Notes under the pieces: generated by a model | The model's input: only the letters and a program-made list of their open reading frames with translations | Database searches by the model: none | What the model was told of the DNA's origin: nothing | Made by a program: the position numbers and the translations under genes | Shown: one piece after another, positions 43,910-52,897 of the stretch | How the letters are laid out: each line of letters opens with the position of its first letter | Position numbering within the stretch: the stretch's first letter is position 1 | Assembly: GCF_003050745.1 (NCBI RefSeq) | Contig: NZ_QAOF01000001.1 | Location: 1,116,001-1,180,000 of the forward strand | Direction: 5' to 3' | DNA: 64,000 bases | Source: Sphingomonas sp. PP-CE-3G-477 | GTDB lineage: Bacteria; Pseudomonadota; Alphaproteobacteria; Sphingomonadales; Sphingomonadaceae

Positions 43910-44818
43910 ATGCCTGCCCCTCGTTCCGATCTGACGGAGCTGACCTATTTTCTTGCGATCGCGCGTCACCGTAATTTTCGCCGGGCGGGGCTCGAACTCG
44001 GTCTCAGTGCGTCGGGTCTTAGCCATGCGTTGAAAGCGCTGGAAACGCGGCTCGGCGTTCGCTTGCTCAACCGTACCAATCGCGCGGTCACGCTGACCGC
44101 GGCGGGTGAGGAGCTTCAGGCGACGATCGGCCGTCCGCTGGAAATCGTCGGCGAAGCGGTCGAGCGGCTCAATCGGTACCGCGATGCGCCTGCCGGTAGG
44201 ATCAGGCTGAACGTCGCCGCCGACGCCGCGACGCTGTTGCTCGGCCCGGTGCTCCCATCGTTCCTGGAACGCTATCCGGACATCGAGGTCGACGTCGTCG
44301 CGACCAATCAGATGATCGACATCACCAGCGAAGGCTTCGATGCCGGCATCCGTCATGGCGGGACCGTCCCGGAGGACATGATCGCGCAGCGCCTGTCGGC
44401 GGATCTATGCTGGATCGTCGCCGGATCGCCGGCCTATCTGGCTCGTGCAGGCACGCCGAAACACCCCGACGAACTCCAGCATCACCAGTGTATCGGAATA
44501 CGGCTCGGCGACGATCGGATATACCGGTGGGAGTTCGACGGTCCCGATGGCGAGTTTGCGGTCCCGGTGTCCGGACGGATCACCGTCAACGAAAGCCAGG
44601 CGATGCTGGCGATGGCGCTGGAAGGCGGCGGCCTGATGTACGCGATGGAGCCGCTGCTGAAGGCGCATCTCGAAAACGGTAGTCTGTGTCGTGTGCTCGA
44701 AGCACATGCCACCAGCGGTCCCGGCTATCACTTGTATTATTCCAGCCGCAGGCACGTTCCAACTGCCTTGCGGCTGCTGATGGATCATATCCGCGAAAAA
44801 CGTCCGCTCGGTCTCTAA
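43910..44818 (+). CDS. LysR-family transcriptional regulator
   Basis: A 302-residue LysR regulator. The helix-turn-helix is at ~9-42 (YFLAIARHRNFRRAGLELGLSASGLSHALKALE) followed by LLNRTNRAVTLTAAG. The effector domain includes GRIRLNVAADAATLL, MIDITSEGFDAGIRHGG and CWIVAGSPAYLARAG. AAGAAAG precedes the ATG; the open frame upstream has no such leader. It is divergent from paoABC and close to a T-N11-A dyad, so it probably controls that operon. Confidence 0.9.
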   Translation: MPAPRSDLTELTYFLAIARHRNFRRAGLELGLSASGLSHALKALETRLGVRLLNRTNRAVTLTAAGEELQATIGRPLEIVGEAVERLNRYRDAPAGRIRLNVAADAATLLLGPVLPSFLERYPDIEVDVVATNQMIDITSEGFDAGIRHGGTVPEDMIAQRLSADLCWIVAGSPAYLARAGTPKHPDELQHHQCIGIRLGDDRIYRWEFDGPDGEFAVPVSGRITVNESQAMLAMALEGGGLMYAMEPLLKAHLENGSLCRVLEAHATSGPGYHLYYSSRRHVPTALRLLMDHIREKRPLGL

Positions 44819-44889
44819 GTCGGAACCGAGCGGAGGCGGTGAGGGCTATCGCGGACAACCGGGCCCGCTAGCGTGGCGGTCGTCCCGGC

Positions 44890-46386
44890 TCACGACGATC
44901 CGCCACGTCCCGTACGGTCCTGAAGATACGCCTCCACCGCGGCCTTGAGGGGCTCGCCACCGTGCAGACCGAGCTTGGTCCGCCGCCACAGGATGTCTTC
45001 CGCAGTGAGGGCCCATTCTTCCTCGACCAGATAGTCGATCTCGCGCTTGGACAGTCCATAGCCGATATCGTCGAGGCTCGTCGCGTCGCCGAGCACGCGC
45101 TCGATCCGCGTACCGTAAGCGCGCGCCATACGAAGCGCGTTTGCCGCGTCGAGGAACGGCCAGCGTGCGTGGACCGTCTTTAGGAACGTGGCGAAATCGC
45201 TGTTGGGCAGATCGCCGCCGGGCAGGGGAACGCCCGCGGTCCAGGGTTTGGCCATCGCGGGGAGGAACGGCGCGAGGTCCTCGAGCGCGTGTTCGGAGAG
45301 GCGGCGATAGGTCGTGATCTTGCCGCCGAAGGCGGACAGGATCTGCGGCGCTTCGGCGGTGCCGAGGCGAAGGACATAGTCGCGAGTGACTTCGGAGGCG
45401 TTCTCGTTGCCGTCGTCGAACAGCGGGCGGACGCCGGAATAGCTGCCAACGACATCGCCCGCGCCGATCTGTCGGGTGAAGTAGCGGTTGACGCTGTCGC
45501 AGAGATATTCGGTCTCGTCCGGATCGATCGTCGGATGCGACGGATCGCCTTCATAGGGCTTGTCGGTGGTGCCGATCAGCGTGAAGTCGTCCTCGTAGGG
45601 GATCGCGAAGATGATCCGCTTGTCGGGGTTCTGGAGGATGTATGCGTGCTCGCCCTCGAACAGCTTGGTCACGATGATATGGCTGCCCTTGACGAGGCGG
45701 GGCGGACGCTCGGCGGTTGCCTGGGGCATCTCCGCGAGCACCTTGCTCACCCAAGGGCCGGAGGTGTTGGCGATGGCCCGTGCGGTAACCTGGGTGCCGT
45801 CGCCGAGCGTCGCGACCCAATGGTCGCTCTCCCGTCGGGCACCTTCGAAGCTGGTGTGCGTGCGGATCTGCGTACCGCGCTCGGCCGCGTCGAGCGCGTT
45901 CAGCACCACCAGGCGCGCATCGTCGACCCAGCCATCCGAGTAGACGAAGCCGTGGCGGATCGGCTTCAGACCCGCGCCCCATTTGGTCTTGTCGAGCCGT
46001 ACGCCGATCGACTTGGGCAGGCGGGTGCGACCGCCGATGTGATCGTAGAGGAACAGGCCGAGGCGGATCAGCCAGGCCGGCCGCATCCCGGCGGCGAGCG
46101 GCATGACGAATCGCATCGGTCGGATCAGGTTCGGCGCGACGTCGATCAGCTTTTCGCGTTCGGCGAGTGCTTCGCGGACCAGTCGGAACTCGTAATATTC
46201 GAGATAGCGCAGGCCGCCGTGGATCAGCTTGGTGCTCGACGACGAAGTGTGCGAGGCGAGGTCGTCGCGCTCGACCAGCATCACGCTGAGCCCGCGACCG
46301 GCGGCGTCGCGCGCAATCCCAGTGCCATTGACGCCGCCGCCGATGACGAGCAGGTCGACATCGATCTTTGCGTTCGGAACGGTCAT
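44890..46386 (-). CDS. glpD: Aerobic glycerol-3-phosphate dehydrogenase
   Basis: A 498-residue membrane-associated flavoenzyme that oxidises glycerol-3-phosphate to dihydroxyacetone phosphate and feeds electrons to quinone. The FAD motif is [22 protein letters not shown] (~11-32); [43 protein letters not shown] and [18 protein letters not shown] are family marks. The ATG overlaps the glpK stop codon (46383-46386), so the two are coupled. It is last of glpF-glpK-glpD. Confidence 0.94.
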   Translation of the reverse strand: MTVPNAKIDVDLLVIGGGVNGTGIARDAAGRGLSVMLVERDDLASHTSSSSTKLIHGGLRYLEYYEFRLVREALAEREKLIDVAPNLIRPMRFVMPLAAGMRPAWLIRLGLFLYDHIGGRTRLPKSIGVRLDKTKWGAGLKPIRHGFVYSDGWVDDARLVVLNALDAAERGTQIRTHTSFEGARRESDHWVATLGDGTQVTARAIANTSGPWVSKVLAEMPQATAERPPRLVKGSHIIVTKLFEGEHAYILQNPDKRIIFAIPYEDDFTLIGTTDKPYEGDPSHPTIDPDETEYLCDSVNRYFTRQIGAGDVVGSYSGVRPLFDDGNENASEVTRDYVLRLGTAEAPQILSAFGGKITTYRRLSEHALEDLAPFLPAMAKPWTAGVPLPGGDLPNSDFATFLKTVHARWPFLDAANALRMARAYGTRIERVLGDATSLDDIGYGLSKREIDYLVEEEWALTAEDILWRRTKLGLHGGEPLKAAVEAYLQDRTGRGGSS

Positions 46387-47870
46387 GCCTTGGCCCTCGA
46401 GCTGGTTCGATCGACGGCTTCCTGCCAGCCAGCCATCAGCGCCGTCCGTTCGTCGCCCTTCATCCTCGGGGCGAAAGTCCGGTCTTCCTTCCAGGCGGCG
46501 GCGATGTCGTCGGGGCCGTTCCAGATGCCCACCGCCATGCCAGCAAGGAACGCCGCGCCCGCAGCCGTCGTCTCGATGTTGGCGGGCCGGACGACGTCGG
46601 TGTCGAGCATGTCGGCAAGGAACTGGCAGAACCAGTCGTTTGCCGCCATGCCGCCGTCGACACGGATCTGGCGGGCATCGCGCGCACCGTCCGCGACCAT
46701 CGCGTTCATCAGGTCGGCGGTCTGGTAGGCGACTGACTCCAGTGCGGCGCGAGCGATGTGCGATCCGGTCGCAGCGAAGGTGAGGCCGGTGATGCTGGCG
46801 CGCGCGTCCGGATCCCAGTGCGGCGCGCCGAGGCCGACGAACGCAGGCACCATGAAGACGCCGCCATTGCCATCGAGCTTGGTCGCCATGTCGTCGGTAT
46901 CCGCGGCGCGGTTGATCAGGCCCAGCCCGTCGCGGAGCCACTTCACGGCGGCGCCCGCGACGAAGATCGACCCTTCGAGCGCATAGGTGATCTCGCCGTC
47001 GAGCTGATAGGCGATCGTCGTGAGCATGCCGTTCTTGCTCGTCACCGCTTCCTTGCCGGTGTTGAGAAGGACGAAACAGCCGGTGCCGTAGGTGGATTTG
47101 GCATCGCCGCGCTGGAAACACGCCTGGCCGACGACGGCAGCCTGCTGGTCGCCCGCCATGCCGCCGATGGGCACCGCCTTGCCGAGCAGGTCGGAGGTGG
47201 TCTCACCAAAGATCGTGCTGTTGTTCTTGACCTCGGGCAGCAGGCTTTCGGGGATATCGAGCATGCGCAGCATGTCCTGGTCCCAGGCGCCCTTGTGGAT
47301 GTCGAACAGCAAGGTACGCGAGGCGTTGGATGCGTCGGTCGCGTGGACCTTGCCGCCGGTGAGCCGCCACAGCAGGAAGCTGTCGATCGTCCCGAACGCG
47401 AGGTCGCCCTTGTCGGCACGGGCACGGACGCCGTCGACGTTGTCGAGGATCCATTTGAGCTTGGTACCCGAGAAATACGGATCGAGGATCAGCCCGGTCC
47501 GCTCGCGCACCAGCGGTTCGTTGCCGTCCGCCTTCAACTGCGCGCAGAGCTTGGCGGTGCGGCGATCCTGCCAGACGATCGCGTTGTGGACTGGCTTGCC
47601 GGTCTTACGATCCCACACCACCACGGTCTCGCGCTGGTTGGTGATGCCGATCGCCGCGACCTTGCCGCCATCCGCGTCCGCGGCCTCCTTCAAGGTTTCG
47701 ACGGTATCGCGCCAGATGTCCTCGGGGTCGTGCTCGACCCAGCCCGATTGCGGGTAATGCTGGGCGAATTCGCGGCGGACGGTCTGGCGGGGGACACCGT
47801 CGGTGCCGAACGTCATGCTCCGCGTCGAGGTCGTGCCTTGGTCGATCGCCAGGATGATGGTGTCGCTCAC
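46383..47870 (-). CDS. glpK: Glycerol kinase
   Basis: A 495-residue FGGY-family kinase that phosphorylates glycerol taken up through GlpF. Marks are [16 protein letters not shown] (~6-21), [73 protein letters not shown] and the C-terminal [20 protein letters not shown]. It lies 17 bp after glpF and overlaps glpD. Confidence 0.95.
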   Translation of the reverse strand: MSDTIILAIDQGTTSTRSMTFGTDGVPRQTVRREFAQHYPQSGWVEHDPEDIWRDTVETLKEAADADGGKVAAIGITNQRETVVVWDRKTGKPVHNAIVWQDRRTAKLCAQLKADGNEPLVRERTGLILDPYFSGTKLKWILDNVDGVRARADKGDLAFGTIDSFLLWRLTGGKVHATDASNASRTLLFDIHKGAWDQDMLRMLDIPESLLPEVKNNSTIFGETTSDLLGKAVPIGGMAGDQQAAVVGQACFQRGDAKSTYGTGCFVLLNTGKEAVTSKNGMLTTIAYQLDGEITYALEGSIFVAGAAVKWLRDGLGLINRAADTDDMATKLDGNGGVFMVPAFVGLGAPHWDPDARASITGLTFAATGSHIARAALESVAYQTADLMNAMVADGARDARQIRVDGGMAANDWFCQFLADMLDTDVVRPANIETTAAGAAFLAGMAVGIWNGPDDIAAAWKEDRTFAPRMKGDERTALMAGWQEAVDRTSSRAKA

Positions 47871-47887
47871 GCCTTACACTCCTAGAC

Positions 47888-48697
47888 TTATTGCGGGCCG
47901 GCGACAGGCTTGTCGCGCGGCAGGAAAGGCCGGATCAGCAGATGCTGCAGACCGCCGCCGATGATCGCCCCGATCAACGGACCCGCGATCGGTGCCCACC
48001 AATATCCCCCAACGCCAGGGAAGGCGGATCTGTCCCATCCCATCAGCCAAGCAAAGGTGCGCGGGCCGAGATCGCGGGCAGGATTGATCGCCCAGGCTTC
48101 CAGATATCCCATCGACGCGCCGATCACCGCGACCAGAAGGCCGATCACGATCGCCCCGAAATTCGCCTGCGGAGCCATGGTATTGAACTCGTCGGTGATC
48201 GCGAAGATCCCGAAGACCAGGATCGCGGTCAGGATGATCTCGTCGACGAAGCCCTTCATCGTCGTCACCGCGAGGCCGGGCGCGGTGAAGAACACGCCCG
48301 CCGCACCGCCGCCGGCCCGAGTCAGATTCTGCGTTGCGTTGAAGTGATCGATCACGTTGTAATACAGCGCATAGACGATCGCCGCGCCGATGAACGCACC
48401 GAGCAGCTGCGCGCACCAATAGGGCAGCACCTTCTTCCACGGAAAGCCGCGGTACAGCGCGAGCGCCAGCGTCACGCCCGGATTGGCATGTGTGCCAGAG
48501 ACTGCGCCGGTGACGTAGATCGAGATCGACACCGCCATGCCCCAGGTCATGCAGACTCCCCAGTACGCGGTCTTGTACGGGCTCGGATCGTAGAGCGTGT
48601 ACATGGCGGCGACCGACAGGCCGAAGGTCATCACGATACAGATCGCGACCGCCTCGGAGATCAGCTCGCCGAGGAAAGCTCTGGATTGCGGGGTCAT
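47888..48697 (-). CDS. glpF: Glycerol facilitator (MIP family)
   Basis: A 269-residue six-helix channel of the aquaglyceroporin family, the uptake step of the glp operon. The second pore motif is normal (INPARDLGPR, with the selectivity Arg). The first pore motif reads GTHANPGVTLAL, with NPG in place of the usual NPA. The operon begins here; the 145 bp before it should hold its promoter, and the PilZ gene lies upstream in the same direction. Confidence 0.92.
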   Translation of the reverse strand: MTPQSRAFLGELISEAVAICIVMTFGLSVAAMYTLYDPSPYKTAYWGVCMTWGMAVSISIYVTGAVSGTHANPGVTLALALYRGFPWKKVLPYWCAQLLGAFIGAAIVYALYYNVIDHFNATQNLTRAGGGAAGVFFTAPGLAVTTMKGFVDEIILTAILVFGIFAITDEFNTMAPQANFGAIVIGLLVAVIGASMGYLEAWAINPARDLGPRTFAWLMGWDRSAFPGVGGYWWAPIAGPLIGAIIGGGLQHLLIRPFLPRDKPVAGPQ

Positions 48698-48842
48698 GTC
48701 GATACCCTAACGCCCGTATCGGTTTGGTCGAGTATTTGTTCTTAATTCAGGTTAGCCGAGTGTTCGCTGCGGCGCATGGATGGCGCGAAGCTCGTATCGC
48801 AGGGGCCGGCAACGCCATCAGGCGGCGATACGCGCAACGTGC

Positions 48843-49274
48843 TCAGAGCTTGCGGTAGGGGTTTCGCAGTTCTTCGATCCAGCCGGCCGTCGGCGGTGGC
48901 ACGACCCGGGGCGTATCCATCGTCACCGGCTTTACCGGCACGGTCGGCGCGATCGCGGCCTTCTTGTGGGCATCGACGGGATCGATCAGTTCGGCGAAGG
49001 CGATGCCTGCGAACCCGTTCCGGACCCACTGGACGGTCGCGCCGATGGCTTGAAGCGCACCGACCGAGATCAGGATCGTGGTACCGGGGCGCAAGCCGGC
49101 GGCATTGTCGATGCGTATGCCGCTGACCGAAAGATCACGTACGCGGTGCTTGGTCGCGGCCTTCCCGCCGAACTGCTCGACCATCGCCATCAACATGACA
49201 CTGGTACGTTGCGCACGCTCGGTATGGCTCGGTGGCGTGTCATCACCTGGAGGGGCGGCGGGGCTATCGGGCAC
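48843..49274 (-). CDS. PilZ-domain protein (cyclic di-GMP binding)
   Basis: A 143-residue protein. A PilZ domain spans ~18-100: an N-terminal arginine-rich turn (HTERAQRTSVM) and the DxSxxG motif in RVRDLSVSGIRIDNAAG (~46-62), followed by strands TTILISVGALQAIGATVQWV and FAGIAFAEL. Both ligand-contact motifs are kept, so it should bind cyclic di-GMP. The C-terminal 40 residues are proline-rich. It lies between a glycan-export gene group and glpFKD, all the same direction. Its target is unknown. Confidence 0.8.
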   Translation of the reverse strand: MPDSPAAPPGDDTPPSHTERAQRTSVMLMAMVEQFGGKAATKHRVRDLSVSGIRIDNAAGLRPGTTILISVGALQAIGATVQWVRNGFAGIAFAELIDPVDAHKKAAIAPTVPVKPVTMDTPRVVPPPTAGWIEELRNPYRKL

Positions 49275-49403
49275 GACGAATAGACGATCTCACGGGTTCG
49301 TTGCTGTGTCGCTAATCGTATCCACCGAGACAATCAAATCGATCCTGCCACTCAATGTCGGCCGACAGAGTGTGTGGGAGTTGCGTTCGACCGTCGCGTC
49401 GGA

Positions 49404-50852
49404 TCAGGTGCTCGCCTCGCGCGACAGCGACAGTCGCAGGCCACTCACGGCGCGGCGGATTTCACGCCATGTCGGATGATCGAGCAAGGCGAGCGCAACG
49501 ACCCAGAGCGCGGCGCCCAGCACCGCCGAAATCGCCATTCTGAGCGACAGGATCTGGCCGTCACGCACCAGCAGGAGCAACGGCAGACAGGCGGCCAATG
49601 TGCTCGTCGCGCTCTTGGCGTAGGTCGAGAGCAACGCGCGTGCCGAAAAGCCGACGATGCGCTGGATCAGGCCGATGTAGATCACGTACCAAATGCCGGC
49701 ATAGACGAGCCGCGCGATCGCCGCGGCCTCCAGTCCGAACCGGACGAGGCACGCGAGACAGATCAGCGCCGCAGCGGTATCCATGAGGTTGCGGATCAGC
49801 AGCTGTCGCAGATGGCCCGACATCAGCGGCACTTCGGTATGAAGCGGCAGCGCGAAGAAGATCAGCTCGCTCAACGCCACCCAGCGGAGTGCCAGCGCCG
49901 CCTCGCCCCAGCCTGCGCCGTAGATCATCGTGACGATCGGCGCGGACAGCAGCGACAGCAGCAGCATCGCGGGCCACATCACGCTGGTGTAGCAGCCGAC
50001 CAGGTCGCGGTATGGCTGGTCCAGCGCAGTCCTGGTCCGGATCAGCTGTGCGAAATGACTGAAGAACACGGCCGCCAGACCGCCGTTGAGGAGCATGCGA
50101 AGGCCATCGACCATGCCGGCCGCGCGTCCGAACAAGCCGACCGCGTGCATGCCGAGCACGTTGCCGATGATCAGGTCGGGAGACCGCGTCCCGATCGCGC
50201 CGCTCACCGCGAGTACGGTCGTCCCCGAGCCGAACGAGACGATCGGCCTGGCACCCGCGAAACTGAGGTGGAAGCGCACCCTCCGCGGGCCGAGCAATTG
50301 CGCCATCGTCGCGCGAGCGATCTGTTGTGCGAGAAAACCCAGCGCCAGCGACACGGGACCGTAGCCGAGCAAGGCGAAACCGGCGGACACGATCGCGTTG
50401 GCCGCGGCGGCCGCCATGTTGATGAACGCCAGGGTCTTGAAGTCGACCGCGCGCTGCAGCAGCGCGATCGGCACGGTGTTGAACGGCAACAGCAGGAAGG
50501 CCGCGGCGATCAGCAGCATGATCGGGATAAGCTGTGTGTTGGAATAATACCACGCCATCGGCATGCTCAATGCGGCGATCACGGCACAGATCGCGGCGCC
50601 CACGCACAGCGTGATGGTGGTGCAGGTGTCGAGGACCTGATCGGTCAGCTCCTCGGCCCGCACGAGATACCGGTTGAGCCCGAAATCCTGCAGGTTGGAG
50701 ATCACGCCTGCCGCCGCGAACCCGACCGAGAACGTGCCGAACGCCGATGGTGGCAGCAGGTAGCGCGCCAGATAGACGCTGACCGCGAAGTTGAACGCGA
50801 AGACGAGCCACTGGCCGCTGACCGACCACATCGCGGCTTTACGCACCGCCAT
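49404..50852 (-). CDS. Wzx-type oligosaccharide flippase
   Basis: A 482-residue protein of the MOP/PST flippase superfamily with about twelve to fourteen helices. Early marks are SVSGQWLVFAFNFAVSVYLARYLLPPSAFGTFSVG, NLQDFGLNRYLVRAEEL, with GYGPVSLALGFLAQQIARA in the middle and YGAGWGEAALALRWVALSELIFF later. Such proteins turn lipid-linked glycans across the inner membrane. The stop of the preceding GT2 gene is 3 bp from its start, so the two are one operon. Confidence 0.87.
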   Translation of the reverse strand: MAVRKAAMWSVSGQWLVFAFNFAVSVYLARYLLPPSAFGTFSVGFAAAGVISNLQDFGLNRYLVRAEELTDQVLDTCTTITLCVGAAICAVIAALSMPMAWYYSNTQLIPIMLLIAAAFLLLPFNTVPIALLQRAVDFKTLAFINMAAAAANAIVSAGFALLGYGPVSLALGFLAQQIARATMAQLLGPRRVRFHLSFAGARPIVSFGSGTTVLAVSGAIGTRSPDLIIGNVLGMHAVGLFGRAAGMVDGLRMLLNGGLAAVFFSHFAQLIRTRTALDQPYRDLVGCYTSVMWPAMLLLSLLSAPIVTMIYGAGWGEAALALRWVALSELIFFALPLHTEVPLMSGHLRQLLIRNLMDTAAALICLACLVRFGLEAAAIARLVYAGIWYVIYIGLIQRIVGFSARALLSTYAKSATSTLAACLPLLLLVRDGQILSLRMAISAVLGAALWVVALALLDHPTWREIRRAVSGLRLSLSREAST

Positions 50853-50855
50853 CGA

Positions 50856-51860
50856 TCAGCCCCTCGGCATGAGATACGAGCGACACAGGCTGGCCGCGAG
50901 CTGTCCCGCGCCGCGCAACTGGCCGTGGCGAAGCAGCCGTCCGACCGCGCGTGTCGCAGGCCGACGCTCGCCGCCCTCCGCGACATACTCGCCTACCAGC
51001 TTGACGCCGCCCGACTTCAGCGCGGGCAGCGAATAGAGCAGCTTCGGCGCGACGCGCGCGCGAACCCTCCGCGCGATGCCGGGCTCGCCGAAGATGGCAT
51101 CGAGTTCGCCCAGATGACCGACGTCCGGTAACGCCGTCAGGCCGGAGGTCGGATCGGGGCGGCCCTTGCTGTACTGAAGATAGGCTTCCCATGCGACGGT
51201 GGCGCCGACCGCGGTGTGGAGGAGGTGCTGGATCGTCACCTGTCCGTCGTTGACGCAGTAGCGGAGCAGCACATCGTCGACGCTGCATAACTTGGTGATT
51301 TGCGATAGCCGCAGCCAGAGGTCGTAATCCTCGCAGTGGCGATACATGGCACGGTATCCGCCGACCTTCTCGAATGCGGCGCGCGAGATCATCGAGCCCG
51401 GATGGCTCATGATCGGTTTGAACTCCATCGCGGCCAGGAACGTTTCGAAATCGCGCGGGTAATCGTCGATCAGCTTGATCGTCCGGCCGTGGATGTCGAC
51501 GTTCAACTGCTGGCAGCCGACGACGCCGTATTCGGGATGCGCGTCGAAAAAGGCGAGCTGCGTCGCGAACCGGTGCGGAAGGCACTCGTCGTCGCCATCC
51601 ATCCGCGCGACGAGATCGCCCCTGGCCATCGCGAAGCCGCGGTTCAGGCTGGCGACCAGCCCGCGGTTCTCCTGTTCGACCAGCACGATACGAGGATCGG
51701 CGTTCGCCAGCCGGCGCAGGATTTCGGTCGAGCCATCGGTCGAGCCGTCATTGATGATGATGAATTCGAAATCGGCGTAGGTCTGCCGAAGCACGCTGGT
51801 CACGGCGCGTTCCACATAAGGGGCGTCGTTATAGGCGCTTAGCAATACCGACAGCCGCAT
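50856..51860 (-). CDS. GT2-family glycosyltransferase
   Basis: A 334-residue GT-A fold glycosyltransferase. The N-terminal motif is RLSVLLSAYNDAPYVERAVTSVLRQT (~2-27) with IIINDGSTDGSTEIL (~34-48), and the metal-binding DXD lies in ARMDGDDECLPHRFA (~86-100). EDYDLWLRLSQ is the usual acid/base stretch. AAGGA lies 8 bp before the ATG at 51860, better than the ATG at 51869. It runs straight into the flippase gene. The sugar donor is unknown. Confidence 0.88.
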   Translation of the reverse strand: MRLSVLLSAYNDAPYVERAVTSVLRQTYADFEFIIINDGSTDGSTEILRRLANADPRIVLVEQENRGLVASLNRGFAMARGDLVARMDGDDECLPHRFATQLAFFDAHPEYGVVGCQQLNVDIHGRTIKLIDDYPRDFETFLAAMEFKPIMSHPGSMISRAAFEKVGGYRAMYRHCEDYDLWLRLSQITKLCSVDDVLLRYCVNDGQVTIQHLLHTAVGATVAWEAYLQYSKGRPDPTSGLTALPDVGHLGELDAIFGEPGIARRVRARVAPKLLYSLPALKSGGVKLVGEYVAEGGERRPATRAVGRLLRHGQLRGAGQLAASLCRSYLMPRG

Positions 51861-51925
51861 CAACCACATCCTTCAGGTCTTGTGGGGCCTTACAGGCCGC
51901 GCCGTTGAAAATGAATGAATGGAAT

Positions 51926-51945
51926 GAAACGGTTACGATCGTTTC
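51926..51945. repeat. Inverted repeat in A/T-rich gap before the GT2 gene
   Basis: GAAACG/CGTTTC arms separated by eight bases, beside a short AATG-rich run, in the 109-bp gap between the GT14 and GT2 genes. It could be a weak terminator for GT14 or part of the GT2 promoter. Confidence 0.35.
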
Positions 51946-51969
51946 GCGGAGCGTCGCTTGTGCATAAAT

Positions 51970-52779
51970 CTAGGTTAAGGCTGGATGGAAATCGATGTAC
52001 TTGCGACCGAACAGTGCTGGCCCCTCGACAAAGCCCCTGTGCATGGACTCGGTCACGGTTTCCGGGTGGGCCTTGCCCTGGATCCACGTGTCCGCCGTCG
52101 GGGACGTCCCGCCGATCGTGATCCCGAGCGGCGCGACGAGCGAGTGAAGGAGCATCTCGTCAGGGCAGTCCGTATATTTGAACAATCGCCAGTACCACGG
52201 GTTTTCGTCGAGGAACTGCAGCATCTTTTCCACCGTCTGGCGCTCGAACAGCCACCATGCGCCGCCGCCATGCAAGGCGATGCCGCGCAACTTGCTCAAC
52301 GATTTGTCCGGCATGCGGGGGAACAGCCGGCTCAGGATCCGCCATGTGATCGGATTTTGAACGTCGTGAAGCCACCGCCTTGTGTAGCGTTCCAGCGGTT
52401 TGTGGCTGACAGGCATGGCGGTCAGCTCCATCAGGTTGGCCGATCCCACCGGAAAGCTGGCAATCTGTTCGCGGATCTGGTCATCGCTTTTCACAGGGTA
52501 GCACTGACCGCTCATGTGATAGAAATGGGTGATCGTCGGATCGCGGAGCGCGGCGCGCAGGAGGCGGAGGACTCCCTCGACCTGGCTCAGGCCGCCCCAG
52601 TTCACCTGAACGCGGTTGGTCAGGAACGGCGCCTTGTTCCGCAAGTTCGCGAACAGCTCGATATCGGACTTCCGGTCGATGTGAACGAACGGTGCCCACA
52701 GCGGACCATTGAGCCGGTCAAGCAACAGGCCGAGCTGTTCCGGGCGATGATAGGCTCGGATCAGGGCAGCGATCTTCAT
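51970..52779 (-). CDS. GT14 (core-2/I-branching type) glycosyltransferase
   Basis: A 269-residue protein of the GT14-like family that adds beta-N-acetylglucosamine-type branches. Marks are KIAALIRAYHRPEQLGLLLDRL (~2-23), WAPFVHIDRKSDI, THFYHMSGQCYPVKS (~84-98), GGGAWWLFERQTVEKML and DCPDEMLLHSLV (~200-211). It precedes the GT2-flippase pair in the same direction and is probably part of the same surface glycan locus. Confidence 0.83.
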   Translation of the reverse strand: MKIAALIRAYHRPEQLGLLLDRLNGPLWAPFVHIDRKSDIELFANLRNKAPFLTNRVQVNWGGLSQVEGVLRLLRAALRDPTITHFYHMSGQCYPVKSDDQIREQIASFPVGSANLMELTAMPVSHKPLERYTRRWLHDVQNPITWRILSRLFPRMPDKSLSKLRGIALHGGGAWWLFERQTVEKMLQFLDENPWYWRLFKYTDCPDEMLLHSLVAPLGITIGGTSPTADTWIQGKAHPETVTESMHRGFVEGPALFGRKYIDFHPALT

Positions 52780-52897
52780 CCAGTCTTACTTTCGCGTGCG
52801 GGTCGATGCGCCGATCGTAGCGTGCAGTCGTAAAAGAACAGCTACGGTTCTTATCCGTTCGCGCAAGTCGCGTCGCGTGGCGTTCAGACCCGTTAGC

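Noticed and set aside
49374..51131. Plus-strand open frame of 585 residues
   Set aside because: It is antisense to the flippase and is very rich in Arg, Gln and Asp without any domain.
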